Assembly (NCBI RefSeq): GCF_950295315.1
Contig: NC_080165.1
Span: 8,186,417 to 8,250,416 of the forward strand
Direction of reading: 5' to 3'
From: Erinaceus europaeus
Lineage: Eukaryota; Chordata; Mammalia; Eulipotyphla; Erinaceidae
DNA: 64,000 nucleotides
Under the pieces are notes generated by a model. It made no database searches and was not told the DNA's origin. It was given only the letters and a program-made list of their open reading frames with translations. The position numbers and the translations under genes were made by a program. Positions 11,061 through 20,424 of the stretch are shown here, in pieces; the first letter of the stretch is position 1; each line of letters opens with the position of its first letter.

Positions 11061-11156
11061 CGAGGCGTTCAGCATGCTGGCCTCTGCTTGGTTATATTTC
11101 AGCATCAGATTTCTGCCATTGATGCAGTAGGACTGGTCAAAGTGGTGCTCTGGAGC
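11061..11156 (-). CDS. Candidate internal coding exon, gene unknown
   Basis: On the minus strand a 96-bp block is preceded by CTTGTTTGATAG and followed by GTAAGTCACA, a perfect U1-type donor after a terminal G. One frame is open across all 32 codons; the other two contain stops. In-frame stops (TGA, TAG) lie just upstream of the acceptor, as expected for intron. The peptide starts APEHHFDQSYCINGRNL and ends in NAS, a possible N-glycosylation sequon, with one cysteine. Codon choice (CTG, GCC, AGC) and two retained CpGs near the donor look protein-coding against an AT-rich, CpG-poor background. I do not recognise the family. The polypyrimidine tract is weak, and chance remains possible. No partner exon was found in the window, which fits very long introns. 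Confidence 0.5.
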
Positions 11157-11269
11157 CTATCAAACAAGCCAGATCTCTTTGCATTTTATTCTGATAGAAG
11201 GTGAGACAAATGACAGCCCGGAAGCTAAGATATAAAAGAATGTTGTTCAGATTGGTCAAGTACTTTACT

Positions 11270-11346
11270 TGGGTTGTGTGCTGCTTTGCTGTGCGTGCCA
11301 TCCATAGGACAGAGCCTGGCTACCACTGCACTGAAGGAAGATCTGG
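11270..11346 (+). mobile_element. Old type D SINE, left part (split)
   Basis: GCCTGGCTACCACTGCACTG then AAGGAAGATCTGG resembles the type D copy at 20080-20215. It is interrupted by the antisense SINE at 11360-11635 and resumes at 11649. Confidence 0.5.
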
Positions 11347-11359
11347 TGCTGTGGTGTCT

Positions 11360-11635
11360 TATATTTTTCCCCTTTTGTTGCCCTTGTTGTTTTATTGTTG
11401 TTGTTGTTGTTGTTGTTGTTATTGTTGTTGCTGTTGTTGGATAAGACAGAGAGAAATGGAGAGAGGAGGGGAAGACAGAGAGAGGGAGAAAAAGACGCCT
11501 GCAAACCTGTTTCACTGCTCGTGACGCGACCCCTCCTGCAGGTGGGGAGCCGTGGGAGCGAACCAGGATCCTGATGCCGGTCCTTGTGCTGTGTGCTGTG
11601 TACACTTAACCTGCTGTGCTACCTCCCAGTCCCCC
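11360..11635 (-). mobile_element. Type A SINE nested in an older SINE
   Basis: CCCTTTTGTTGCCCTTG start, a long GTT tract (11394-11439), GACAGAGAGAAATGGAGAG body and antisense tRNA head ending CCTCCCAGTCCCCC. Flanking duplications TGCTGTGGTGTCT (11347-11359) and TGCTATGGTCTCT (11636-11648) match at 11 of 13 positions. Confidence 0.93.
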
Positions 11636-11648
11636 TGCTATGGTCTCT

Positions 11649-11730
11649 TTCACTCTCTGTTTCACTATGTTTGTCTGTATTGACAAAGAAGAAAAAGAAG
11701 AAGGAGGAGGAGGAGGAGGAGAAGAAGACT
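11649..11730 (+). mobile_element. Old type D SINE, right part with GGA/GAA tail
   Basis: TTCACTCTCTGTTTCACTATG continues the split SINE into a purine-triplet tract (GAAGGAGGAGG) at 11690-11727. Confidence 0.5.
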
Positions 11731-11825
11731 GTTGTTCATCACATGTGCTTGGAAATTGTGATCTCTTCTATTTGTTTAAAAAAAACAGCACTTTGCTAAA
11801 AAAAAAAAAAAACGGTGGGAATACA

Positions 11826-11992
11826 CTATTTTATTTTTTAAATTTATTTATTTAAAAAAGGAGACATTAACAAAACCATAGGATAAGAGGGGTACAACTC
11901 CACACACACTATTCCCACCACCAGAACTCCGTATCCCGTCCCCTCCCCCTGACAGCTTTCCTATTCTTTATCCCTCTGGGAGCATGGACTCC
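11826..11992 (-). mobile_element. L1-alpha 3' end
   Basis: TTTAAATTTATTTATTT tail, then the L1-alpha terminal block with an 8-bp internal expansion (CACACACAC). Ends abruptly at CTGGGAGCATGGA. Confidence 0.85.
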
Positions 11993-12194
11993 TGAAGAGA
12001 ATATTTCCTACTTTGTGGGGAAGAGTATCTTTAAGTATTAGAAAAGTGTTTGTTCTTTCTGTACAAGACTGAGATACTTCAGGGAGCTTTGAGGGAGGAG
12101 TGAGAAGCTTGAACTTAAAAATTTCTTTTTCAATACACATATTATTTCTTTATTAAAAGTTATTAGTTTGAGGTAACCTAGTCACGTGACTGTA

Positions 12195-12365
12195 AGAGCC
12201 CTGTGGTAACTCAGCCAGCAGAGTGCTGCCAGGTTGAGGCCTCTGCCGGTGGGAGACAGCGCCAGAAGCAATGACACTGTTTTTCTAAGTGTCCCTCCTT
12301 GTTCTCTTCCTCCCTCTTGGTCTCTGTCTCTAACCCTCTGTTTAAAAGACAGAAAGGAATGATCA
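12195..12365 (+). mobile_element. Old tRNA-derived SINE (type D)
   Basis: GTGGTAACTCAGCCAGCAGA (A-box-like head), GTTGAGGCCTCTGCCGG, then a CTCTTCCTCCCTCTTGG pyrimidine body. Degenerate and without a clear tail. Confidence 0.45.
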
Positions 12366-12635
12366 GCGAGAAATGTGGATGTAGTGCAAGCACTGAACTC
12401 TAGCGATAACCTGGGTGAACAAAAAACTTCTGTAAATATTTAAGAGTGCTACTGCTTTACACTTCTTCAAAATATGTCACGATGCCACACCCATCACCAA
12501 ATGCTAATATTCTCTCATCAGAACCCACTGGAGCCATCCACCTCTGTAAGCCCCCGCCCCTTTAGTAACTTTAGTTCTGCAGCATGAATCTAAAGGTTTG
12601 TGTTAAGCTGATTTTGTTACCATCTTTCCCTTCCC

Positions 12636-12699
12636 CCTTCCTTCCTTCCTTCCTTCCTTCCTTCCTTCCTTCCTTCCTTCCTTCCTTCCTTCCTTCCTC
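12636..12699. repeat. (CTTC)n microsatellite
   Basis: About 16 CCTT units, running into CT-rich sequence. It abuts the tail side of the following antisense SINE and may have grown from that tail or its target. Confidence 0.95.
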
Positions 12700-12732
12700 T
12701 CTCTCTCCCTCTCTTTCTTCCTTATTTCCTTT

Positions 12733-12906
12733 CTTTTAAATTTATTTATTATTGGATAGATATGGAGGGAAAGAGATAGAGACACCTACAATCCCTGCTT
12801 CAACATTTGTGAAAGTTTACCCCTGCAGGTGGGGACCAGAGGCTTGAACCTGGGTTCTTGCACACTATAATATGAGTAATTAACCAAGTATGCCACCATC
12901 TGGCTC
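12733..12906 (-). mobile_element. Type B SINE
   Basis: TTTAAATTTATTTATTATTG tail, GGATAGATATGGAGGGAAAG body, CCTGCAGGTGGGGACCAGAG, antisense head ending GCCACCATCTGGCTC. Flanked on both sides by pyrimidine microsatellites. Confidence 0.88.
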
Positions 12907-13016
12907 TTTCTTTTCCTTCCTTCCTCCCTCCCTCCCTCCCTCCTTCCCTCCTTCCTCCCTTCCTTCCTTCCTTCCTTCCTCCCTTCTTGTCTTTCTTTCT
13001 CTCCTCCTCCTCTTTT
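12907..13016. repeat. Mixed CCTT/CCTCC pyrimidine repeat
   Basis: Uninterrupted pyrimidine tract with runs of CCTC and CCTT units. Confidence 0.9.
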
Positions 13017-13039
13017 GTTTTTTTTTTACCCTATATGAG

Positions 13040-13916
13040 TAAGATCCTTCAGTATCCTTTTTAGTATTTCTTGTAGGACTGCTTTAGTGATAGTGAATTC
13101 CAAAATTCTAGATTCTGGAATTCTATTAATTAACTAATTCCAGAATAACTATTATCTGTCCAAGAAGCTCTTCATCTCTCCTTCAAACCTGATCAGTTAA
13201 TTCACAGGATATTGTGAAGGTCTTTACCCTTCAGATCTTAGAACACATATGCAGTACTGTCAGTTCTCTTGGCAGGTAGAGTTTCTGTTGAGAATTAAGC
13301 TGTGGTCCTCTGGATGGTGGTTTCCTTATATATGACTGCCGGGCTAGCTTCGCAGGGGGCGGGAGAGAGATGACCAGGAACTCATGGCTGAGTGGGAACG
13401 CAATCCATTGTTGGCTTTATTCATCTGCATTTATATCTTCCGAGGCAGAAGTGGTAGGTCAGAAAAGGATATACGAAGGAGAGTGGGTGGAGAGAAGGAA
13501 ACCTTCCATCTAACCTGTGGGGATTAAACCAATCAATGCCTTGTAGGCAGAGTGTGTCTCAGACAAAACAATGGTTATGTAAATAGACCACAGCGTTAAG
13601 CAAAGCAGGGGGCCTGGCGTAATAACCAACATATGATTCTTTTCTTTAGTTGTTTTTAAGATTCTCTCTCTTTTCTTGGGTCACCTTTTAATTATTGTAT
13701 GTGTTAATATACTTTAATTTGGGACTCATTCTTTTTTAAGCTAGTAGAATTTCACGGATCTGTCTATGTCCTTCAGTTATTGGAGAATTTCAGTTATTAT
13801 TCCTTAAGATAGAATTTTATGCCTTTCTCACTTCCTTTTCTGGTACCTTTATGATGTGACTGTTATTCTTCTTGATATCACCCCATGATGCTTATGTTCA
13901 CTTGTTTTAATTCTTT
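13040..13916 (-). mobile_element. Ancient mammalian L1 3' UTR, split by an LTR
   Basis: Antisense phrases typical of old mammal-wide L1 3' regions: AGTATTTCTTGTAGGACTGC, CTCTTCATCTCTCCTTC, GTTTCTGTTGAGAATTAAGC, TCAGTTATTATTCCTTAAG. They read continuously across the LTR at 13337-13631. Assignment is by recall of the conserved word order; divergence is high. Confidence 0.6.
13337..13631 (-). mobile_element. Solo LTR-1, short form
   Basis: Runs from TGCCGGGCTAGCTTCGC to ATAACCAACA on the plus strand. Flanked by TATGAC (13331-13336) and TATGAT (13632-13637), a 6-bp TSD with one difference. The sense strand begins TGTTGGTTATTACGCC and ends GCTAGCCCGGCA. No internal retroviral sequence is attached, so it is a recombined solo LTR. 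Confidence 0.85.
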
Positions 13917-13930
13917 TGAGTTACTGTCCT

Positions 13931-14146
13931 TTTTAAAAATCTTTTATTTATTTATTTATTTATTATTGGACAAAGACAGAAGTTGAGAGGATGGGGAGAT
14001 AGAGAGGGAGAGAGACAGAGAGACACCTGCAGCCCTGCTTTACCACTTGCAAAGCTTTCCCCCGAAGGTGGGGACCAGGGGCTTGAACCCGGGTGCTTGC
14101 ACACTGTAGTGTGTGTGCTTAACTAGGTGAGCCACCTCCTGGCCCC
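13931..14146 (-). mobile_element. Type B SINE with TSD
   Basis: TTTATTTATTTATTTATTATT tail, GGACAAAGACAGAAGTTG body, GAACCCGGGTGCTTGC B-box region, head ending CCTGGCCCC. TSDs TGAGTTACTGTCCT (13917-13930) and TGAATTACTGTTCT (14147-14160) match at 12 of 14. Inserted into the ancient L1. Confidence 0.93.
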
Positions 14147-14174
14147 TGAATTACTGTTCTTATGTGGCAGGGAC

Positions 14175-14335
14175 TTCACCACTCCTAGGCAACTTTTTCA
14201 AAGAGAAACAGAGAGATAGGGATGGAGATAAAGAAAGAGGGAGAGACATCACAGCACCAATACTTTTCCTCCATGTATCCAGGGATATACTCAAACCTGG
14301 GGATGTGCATAGTGAGGCAGGTGAAATATCTCACC
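14175..14335 (-). mobile_element. Old SINE (type D)
   Basis: AAGAGAAACAGAGAGATAGG purine body and ATATACTCAAACCTGGGGA B-box-like part. Layout like the copy at 19790-19960. Diverged. Confidence 0.45.
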
Positions 14336-14344
14336 AAGGAAATT

Positions 14345-14523
14345 GTTTTTCCTCTCCTTTTGTTTCTCTTCCCTTCCCCTCCCCTCCCCTCCCCTCCCCT
14401 TCCTTCCTTCCCCTCTCTCTCTTTTTCCTCCTTTCTTTCTTTCTTTCTTTCTTTCTTTCTCTCTTTCTTTCTTTCTTCTTTCTTTCTCTCTTTCTTCTCT
14501 TTCTTTTTCTTTCTTTCTTTCTC

Positions 14524-14563
<40 letters not shown>

Positions 14564-14566
14564 TTG
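14345..14566. repeat. CTTT/CCCCT pyrimidine repeat, 220 bp
   Basis: CCCCT units, then long CTTT runs with CTCT interruptions. Pyrimidine almost throughout, so it gives spurious open frames rich in Ser, Phe and Leu. Confidence 0.95.
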
Positions 14567-14570
14567 ATGG

Positions 14571-15362
14571 TTTCTCTACCCTAACTTATAGCTCTCCACT
14601 TTGATCTCTGACTTGTCTTTCTGTTGAGGCCCCACTCTACTGATACTTAGGTCAGCTATTATATTATCTCTCTTACTTTTGTTATGACTTCTTTCTTGTT
14701 TTCCTTTATACTTTCTCATACTTTGTCGAAGTTTTTTTTTTTTTTACTGCTTCCAGAGCCTGTCCTTTATTAATATTTATTTTATCTCCATTCAATTATG
14801 AGGGTAGCCTATAATTTTGAAGCAGTTCTACATTTTATGTGACTGCATTTCACACAAACAATTAAAAATGTAATAAAGGACAATATTCAGTGAATCTCTT
14901 ATGGATTAAGTTGATGATTACAATCAAGGTAGATTTTTTTCCCCCCTTTTGAATGTCTCATTTTATAGAATATCTTTAGGAGCATTGCTTTGAAGTATTC
15001 TTTTTCCCCCTTGTGGACAGCCAGTTCTCTTTGCTACAGCCAAGTTTGTTAGTGAACTTGATGGTATATAAACTTCCTTCCAGATTAAAAAAAACACTTA
15101 TAGATAAATTCAAGCCCAGTCTCCACCACACTGTTCTGTATTTCTCTCTGTCTTACTTTCTGTTTTTATTGTTTCTTGGAGGGAAATAATGCTTTATAAA
15201 ATAGTCGTTTTCACATGGGTGTTATTTCTAATCTTTCTGAGATAAAGGTCAGCACACCACTACCTCCACAGATGTCTGCTCTATCCTCTTCCACCATGAT
15301 AGGTTCCTTCTCTGTCTTTTGTCTGAAAGTTTGGCCTGGGATGGAGAAGCCCCCATGATGTG
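14571..15362. other. No clear feature; possible ancient L1 continuation
   Basis: 14580-14770 resembles further antisense ancient L1 3' UTR (TTGATCTCTGACTTGTC, GACTTCTTTCTTG). The rest is unique. A possible SINE-like stretch (GCCTGGGATGGAGAAGCCCC) lies near 15340. Confidence 0.35.
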
Positions 15363-15390
15363 AGAGAGAGAGACAGAGAGAGAGAGAGAG
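15363..15390. repeat. (GA)n microsatellite
   Basis: GAGAGAGAGA with a single ACAG interruption. Confidence 0.9.
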
Positions 15391-16055
15391 GCACAAAAAA
15401 AAGCACATGCAAACATGTATCTGAGGAGTCAGAATTGACTTTTAATTTTAATGAAGTTTTCCAAAGATTTTCCAAAGTTCGAGTCTATATTATAAACTTG
15501 AATTTCATAAGAAAATTAGAAAAGACTGAAAATCTTTCTCTCACTTAAATTCCTTGATTTAATTACAGCTTTACTGTTACACTGTGCTATCCTTCACCCT
15601 TTAGCAAAACTGTATTCAAGCTGGGGGAAAAAGTATTTTTAAGTCACTGTTTATACAAACTTTTAATCAAAAGGAACTCTCTTGCTCCTTAACAAGTGTA
15701 GATTAAGTGTTATTTTTAAATATCATGTTCTCATTGAGTGTTAATTGCATGCACCTACAGCTTTCAAAGAAGTGATAACTAGATACTGTGGAACTGATAA
15801 CAGCCAGTCTTCTCTCTGTCAGTATGCATGTGTTAATTTATAAGGTGGTTTAGCAGGAACTTCAATCTATTATTTTTGGGCTGCTTGATGATGTGAGTGA
15901 AGAAAGGAAAATGCAGATACATTGTTCCCCTTTCCATTGCTGTAATAGAGCAGAGGTTCTCTGGCACAGGCTATTTATTTACTTGCTTACTTATTTATTT
16001 TTATTGATGGAAGTATTTCCCATGTACAGTAGTTTCCCAGACTTAAGAACGAATG
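15391..16055. other. No recognised feature
   Basis: Unique AT-rich sequence. A TTTATTTA run near 15970-16000 may be an old tail. Nothing else seen. Confidence 0.5.
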
Positions 16056-16179
16056 CACAGGAGCCGGGGGATGGCGCACTTGGTTGAGCGCACAGCACAC
16101 GTTATAATGTTCAAGGACTTGGGTTCAAGCCCCGTCACCACCTGCAAGAGGAAAGCTTTGCAAGTGGTGAAGCAGGGCT

Positions 16180-16220
<41 letters not shown>

Positions 16221-16275
16221 CTTATTCTAGATATCTGGTTGTCTCTATCCAATAAATAATAAAGATAATACTTTT
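16056..16275 (+). mobile_element. Type B SINE with (TC)n in its body
   Basis: GATGGCGCACTTGGTTGAGC head, GGGTTCAAGCCCCG B box, GCTTTGCAAGTGGTGAAGC, a TC tract at 16184-16214 and CCAATAAATAATAAAG tail. The AATAAA in the tail fits the T+ class of mammalian SINEs. Confidence 0.92.
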
Positions 16276-16289
16276 TTTAAAAAAAAGAA

Positions 16290-16880
16290 TACACAAAGTT
16301 CATGTAGACCCCCCCATCTCATTTGGATACAATTCTCTTATAACTTTCTGTTTTTCTTCCTTCAAATTACTGCTGCTGTCTTTAATTTTCTTAATGTACA
16401 TATTCTAATACAGAACATATTTGAAGTGTACTTGAAATAGTGTACTGAGTATTTAGTCTCCGGCTCTTATTTATTTTTTTATAAGTCCTTTGGCTACAGA
16501 TGGCACAGGCTAGAACATCATATAAGAAATGTAATAGTTACGAGCTAAAGAAAAAATGTCCTTTTGATAATAGATCTCATTGATCTTTGCTGAGTTAATT
16601 TTACTGTTCTTTATAAAAATATATCTACTCAATAAGCAAAAGAAACATTTGCAAAAAGATATCCTCAGTTAAAAAAAATGTTAAACATCAACCAAGAAAG
16701 TAATTCAGAGGCCTTGGTTCTAGAGCTTTCGGAATTCTCACCATCACATTCAGCAAGGACTACTCTCTGTATTCAGAATTCTAGAACAGAACATGGTGTG
16801 AGGTAATAACCTTGTTTTCAGCCACTCTGCAGCCTGCCTTTGAAGTGCATGTACCTCTGTTGAGCGAGGCCTTCATTTCT
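16290..16880. other. No recognised feature
   Basis: Unique AT-rich sequence. No coding exon identified despite an AG-bounded stretch near 16820. Confidence 0.5.
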
Positions 16881-16992
16881 CATGAGGACAGGAACTCCTG
16901 TCTTCAGAATGATTTTGCATCCTGGTCCTTAACACAGGAAGTGGCCCCTTTCTATACTGTTACATTATATTTCATTAATGAGTGAAGACAAG
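16881..16992 (+). mobile_element. L2-like 3' end remnant
   Basis: CATGAGGACAGGAACTCCTG, then GCATCCTGGTCCTTAACAC and CATTAATGAGTGAA follow the word order of the mammal-wide LINE-2 3' end. Highly diverged, recognised by pattern only. Confidence 0.4.
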
Positions 16993-17722
16993 AAAACTAC
17001 ATGCACCAAAAATATCTTGTGACTTTATTTGCATAAACATTTAAGCTATAATTAATGAAGTTCTAAGTGGTTTGAAAAGTTATTTTGGAATGCTTGAGGC
17101 TTCAGTTAGAATGCATTTGAAAATACCATTTGTTTGTTGTAATCAGAGACTGTTTAAGAAATGATAAAATAGGTCATTGAACTATGATTCATTTTTAACC
17201 ATAAAACTAATATCTTCTTTTCCTTTTGAACTGCTGTTATAATCCTTTCGTAGCATTTAAGATTTATTTTTAAAAGTGGCATTTATTTTAGGGGAAGCTT
17301 TACAATATTCTGACTTTTTATTCTTGTTTTCTTTTTGAGGATTTATTTAACCTGGTAAGTATATTTTGAGTGCATCTCTAAAAGGAAAACTCTTAATGTA
17401 TAGCTGATCTGACAGTTATCTATTCAAGAGTTTAAAGAACAGAAAAAACATGGCCAAAGTTGCAGAAGGCTCACAAGTCCTTAGGTAGAAATTTTTTCAA
17501 CATTAGCTTTTAGTGATGCCAGTTGGAACCTCAATGCCTTCATAACAATACAATATATTCATCTCCCTGGGATCTTAACTACAGAAAGACAAACCCCCCA
17601 AAATAATTATTCTTAGAAATGACACACTAGAATTAAATTTCTTTCTCCCTTTCTTTAAATAGGATATGTCCATGTGTCTACTTTTAATCATCTTTAGCAT
17701 ACATAGGCTTTCTTTTAAAACT
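16993..17722. other. No recognised feature
   Basis: Unique AT-rich sequence with no identifiable element or exon. Confidence 0.5.
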
Positions 17723-18074
17723 TATTTATTTATTTATTGCCACCAGGATTATCACTGGGGCTCTGTGCCTGCAAAATCCAACACTTCTTGTAGATTTTTT
17801 TTTTAAATTTTCTTCTTCTGCTTCTTCTTCTTCTTCTTCTTCTTTTTTTTTTTTTAACCCCTTGACCTCCTTTCTTTAAGTTGATAGGGCAGCGGGAAGT
17901 TGAGAAAGGTGTTGACAGTAGGTGGGGGTGAGGGGCAGAGACATTCAGCACTATTTCACTCCTCTTGTGAAACATTCCCCTGCAGGTAGGAATTGGGGGC
18001 TTGAACTTGAGTCTACTGAGTCCTTGTACATGGTACCAAGAGTACTTAACTGGACATGCTATTGTCTATCCCCT
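17723..18074 (-). mobile_element. SINE with extra 3' domain and (CTT)n
   Basis: TTATTTATTTATTGCC tail, ACCAGGATTATCACTGGGGC extra domain, CTT tract at 17810-17843, AAGTTGATAGGGCAGC body, CCCCTGCAGGTAGGAATTG, degenerate antisense head ending CTATTGTCTATCCCC. A full composite SINE, older than the type A copies. Confidence 0.75.
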
Positions 18075-18118
18075 CCTTAGGCTTCCAAGTTTAGATGCTG
18101 TGATATACATGTTTGTAT

Positions 18119-18180
18119 CTACCTACTATCTATTTATCTGTTATGTACTTGTCTGTCTATCTATTTGTCTATCATTTATC
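18119..18180. repeat. Degenerate CTAT/CTGT tetranucleotide repeat
   Basis: CTATTTATCTGTTATGTAC, TGTCTGTCTATCTATTTG and similar imperfect units. Confidence 0.75.
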
Positions 18181-18313
18181 TAGTGGAAAAGGTTGGCCCA
18201 GATTGGTGAAGCCCCCGTGGCAACAACTACAACAACAAAATTAATTAAAGACACAGTGAGAGCACTCTAAAAAATCTTTAAAGTGTAAACCAAAGTAAGG
18301 TTCACGTTTCCTA

Positions 18314-18357
18314 GATCAGAGGAGATTGGGCGTGTTCAGGGTGGTATGGCTGTGGAT
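18314..18357 (-). pseudogene. 5S rRNA 5'-end fragment
   Basis: The reverse complement reads CAGCCATACCACCCTGAAC, then ACGCCCAATCTCCTCTGATC. This corresponds to about nucleotides 1-44 of vertebrate 5S rRNA with a few substitutions, several at former CpGs. It lacks the internal control region and 3' half, so it cannot be a gene. No A-tail or clear TSD seen. Confidence 0.75.
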
Positions 18358-18550
18358 GGGTCCACCTTTCGACGATAACTATGTGATCTCTTACCTGCTT
18401 GTCCTGCCCAACACACTCCATATACAAACATGCAGAGACACGGGAAGGACATGCTTTCCCAGGAAAGTGGGAACCGAGGTGCCTGAATGGGAGGAATAAT
18501 AATGTCATCTAGATTTTATAGCATGTGGGATCTTTTTTTTTCTGGCATTC

Positions 18551-19245
18551 TCTTTTTTAATTATTATTTATTTCTAAAAAGGAAACATTGACAAAACCAT
18601 AGGATAAGAGGGGTACAGCTCCACACAATTTCCACCACCAGAACTCCATATCCCATCCCCTCCCCTGATAGCTTTCCTGTTCTTTATCCGTCTGGCAATG
18701 TGGACCCAAGGTCATTGTGGGATGCAGAAGGTGGAAGGTCTGGCTTCTGTAATTGCTTCCCCCCTGAACATGGGCGTTGACAGGTCGATACATACTCCCA
18801 ACCTGTCTCTCTCTTTCCCTAGTAAGGTGGGGTTCTGAGGTATGGAGCTCCAGGAAACATTGGTGGGGTTGTCTGTCTAGGTAAGTCTGGTCGGCATCAT
18901 GGTAGCATCTGGAACCTGCTAGCTGAAAAGAGAGTTAACATATAAATCCAAACAAGTTCTTGGCTAATCATGAACCTAAAGGCTGGAGTAGTGCAGATGA
19001 AGACTTGGGGGAGGGGTTCTCCATTCTGTAGATAGCTAAGGAGGTCTCGAAACTTTACATCAGGCTCAACCTGACGCTGTTGACTGGCTACGGAAGAGGG
19101 GCAAATGCTAGAAGAAGAAGAAGGCATATTTTAGTTATATTCCAAAGGGCCTGTGGCTATACTAGTTATTTTTTTCCATGAGCCTGAAATATGATATGCA
19201 GGTGGATCCTAGTTGTCTTGAGAGATGATGTCATGGCTGGAAGCT
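18551..19245 (-). mobile_element. L1-alpha 3' UTR, about 700 bp
   Basis: Standard terminal block (CATAGGATAAGAGGGGTACA), continuing through CTGAAAAGAGAGTTAACAT (antisense of the acceptor-like site) to GATGATGTCATGGCTGGAA. The 5' boundary is approximate. 5'-truncated; includes the region present only in the long 3' UTR subtype. Confidence 0.88.
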
Positions 19246-19789
19246 CAGATTGGGGGTGGAGGTTAAAAGTCAGTCTGATTAAGTCATAACATATTAAGAG
19301 AAGAGTTAGTTAGCATTGGTAAGATGTAGTCAGCATTACTACCTATTTGCTAGGGAATTTAAGCAGGACTCTCAAGAACCCTGACACTGGGGTCCCTTTT
19401 AGTTGATCATAAAGTTGGAGAATGTGACATAATCCCAAGGTAAGTGAGAGAAGATAAGACCTACATTGTACAAATGACAGGGAAGGGCAATTTTATTTCT
19501 CTCTGACCTGTAGCTTAGTCCTGCTTGTTCCCTACTGTCCTCACAGATACTCCCACTGAATGCAAAAAGACGTTCTATTCCCAGTCTGATATCTTGATGT
19601 TATACATGGGCCTCAAGGCATACAAAACCATGCCTACTGATTTAGCTCTGAAATATATTTCTTGAGACTAAATTCATGCATGGACTCAAGGCCTTTTGGG
19701 TGGTTGGTCTCTTAATTATCTTTCTTAAAATATGCTTGGTTCTACTGACTGGGAAATTGCTAGGTTCTTCAAAAATTATTTTCCCAGAT
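19246..19789. other. No recognised feature
   Basis: Unique sequence, possibly including diverged L1-alpha 3' UTR at its left end. Confidence 0.45.
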
Positions 19790-19960
19790 CATTCTCTCTC
19801 TCTCTCTCTCTTTAGTCATTGCTTGATTTTTGCTGCTTCTGGCCAACTTTTTCAGACAGAGAGAGACAGTGAAACAGTCAAAGAGGGGAAGGTCACATCA
19901 CCAGTATCCCAGGATCACACCTGAACCATACTCCTGACAATCAGAGTGCTAGGTTAAGTA
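19790..19960 (-). mobile_element. Old SINE (type D) with (CT)n
   Basis: CT run at 19792-19811, CAGACAGAGAGAGACAGTG body, CACACCTGAACCATACTCC and GAGTGCTAGGTTAAG antisense head. Confidence 0.5.
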
Positions 19961-20079
19961 CTTACATACTTATTTATATTAAAGTAATAAAGATAATAGA
20001 ATAAGACATAGACATATCCAGATACCTGACCACAGTTGTAAGATATACCACGCAAACTCCATCATTCAAAATTGAGAAG

Positions 20080-20215
20080 GTTCGACTGGGCTCACTTGGG
20101 TCATGAACTGCTTCAGCCCATGTGCAACCCAGGTTCGAGCCCCATTTCCACCGCACTAAAGGAAGCTTTGTTTTTGTGGTCTCTTTCACCTTTCTGTCTC
20201 GATCAAAAAGGCAAG
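20080..20215 (+). mobile_element. Old SINE (type D)
   Basis: GGCTCACTTGGGTCATGAAC head, ACCCAGGTTCGAGCCCC B box, ACCGCACTAAAGGAAGC and GGTCTCTTTCACCTTTCTG body. The closest relative in the window is the split copy at 11270/11649. Confidence 0.65.
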
Positions 20216-20424
20216 GCAACTTATTTTGGTTAGAGAAGAATATTAAAGTCATTTAGATTTTCATCCGAGTCTAACCACTTTGTGTCTGTAGAAGCAGGCA
20301 TGCTATTTCTGGATTTTTTTTTTCAATTTATATATCTACAAAATGGAACTTATATGTCTTTCCTGTAGAATTTTTGCAAAATAGTACTCAGTCACTCAGA
20401 AACTTATTTTTATTTTATATGTAT

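Noticed and set aside
14164..14604. Ser/Phe/Leu-rich open frames over the CTTT repeat
   Set aside because: They are translations of a pyrimidine microsatellite.
16800..16995. Plus-strand 53-codon exon after GTTTTCAG
   Set aside because: The sequence follows the L2 3'-end pattern and lacks a donor; a repeat remnant is more likely.
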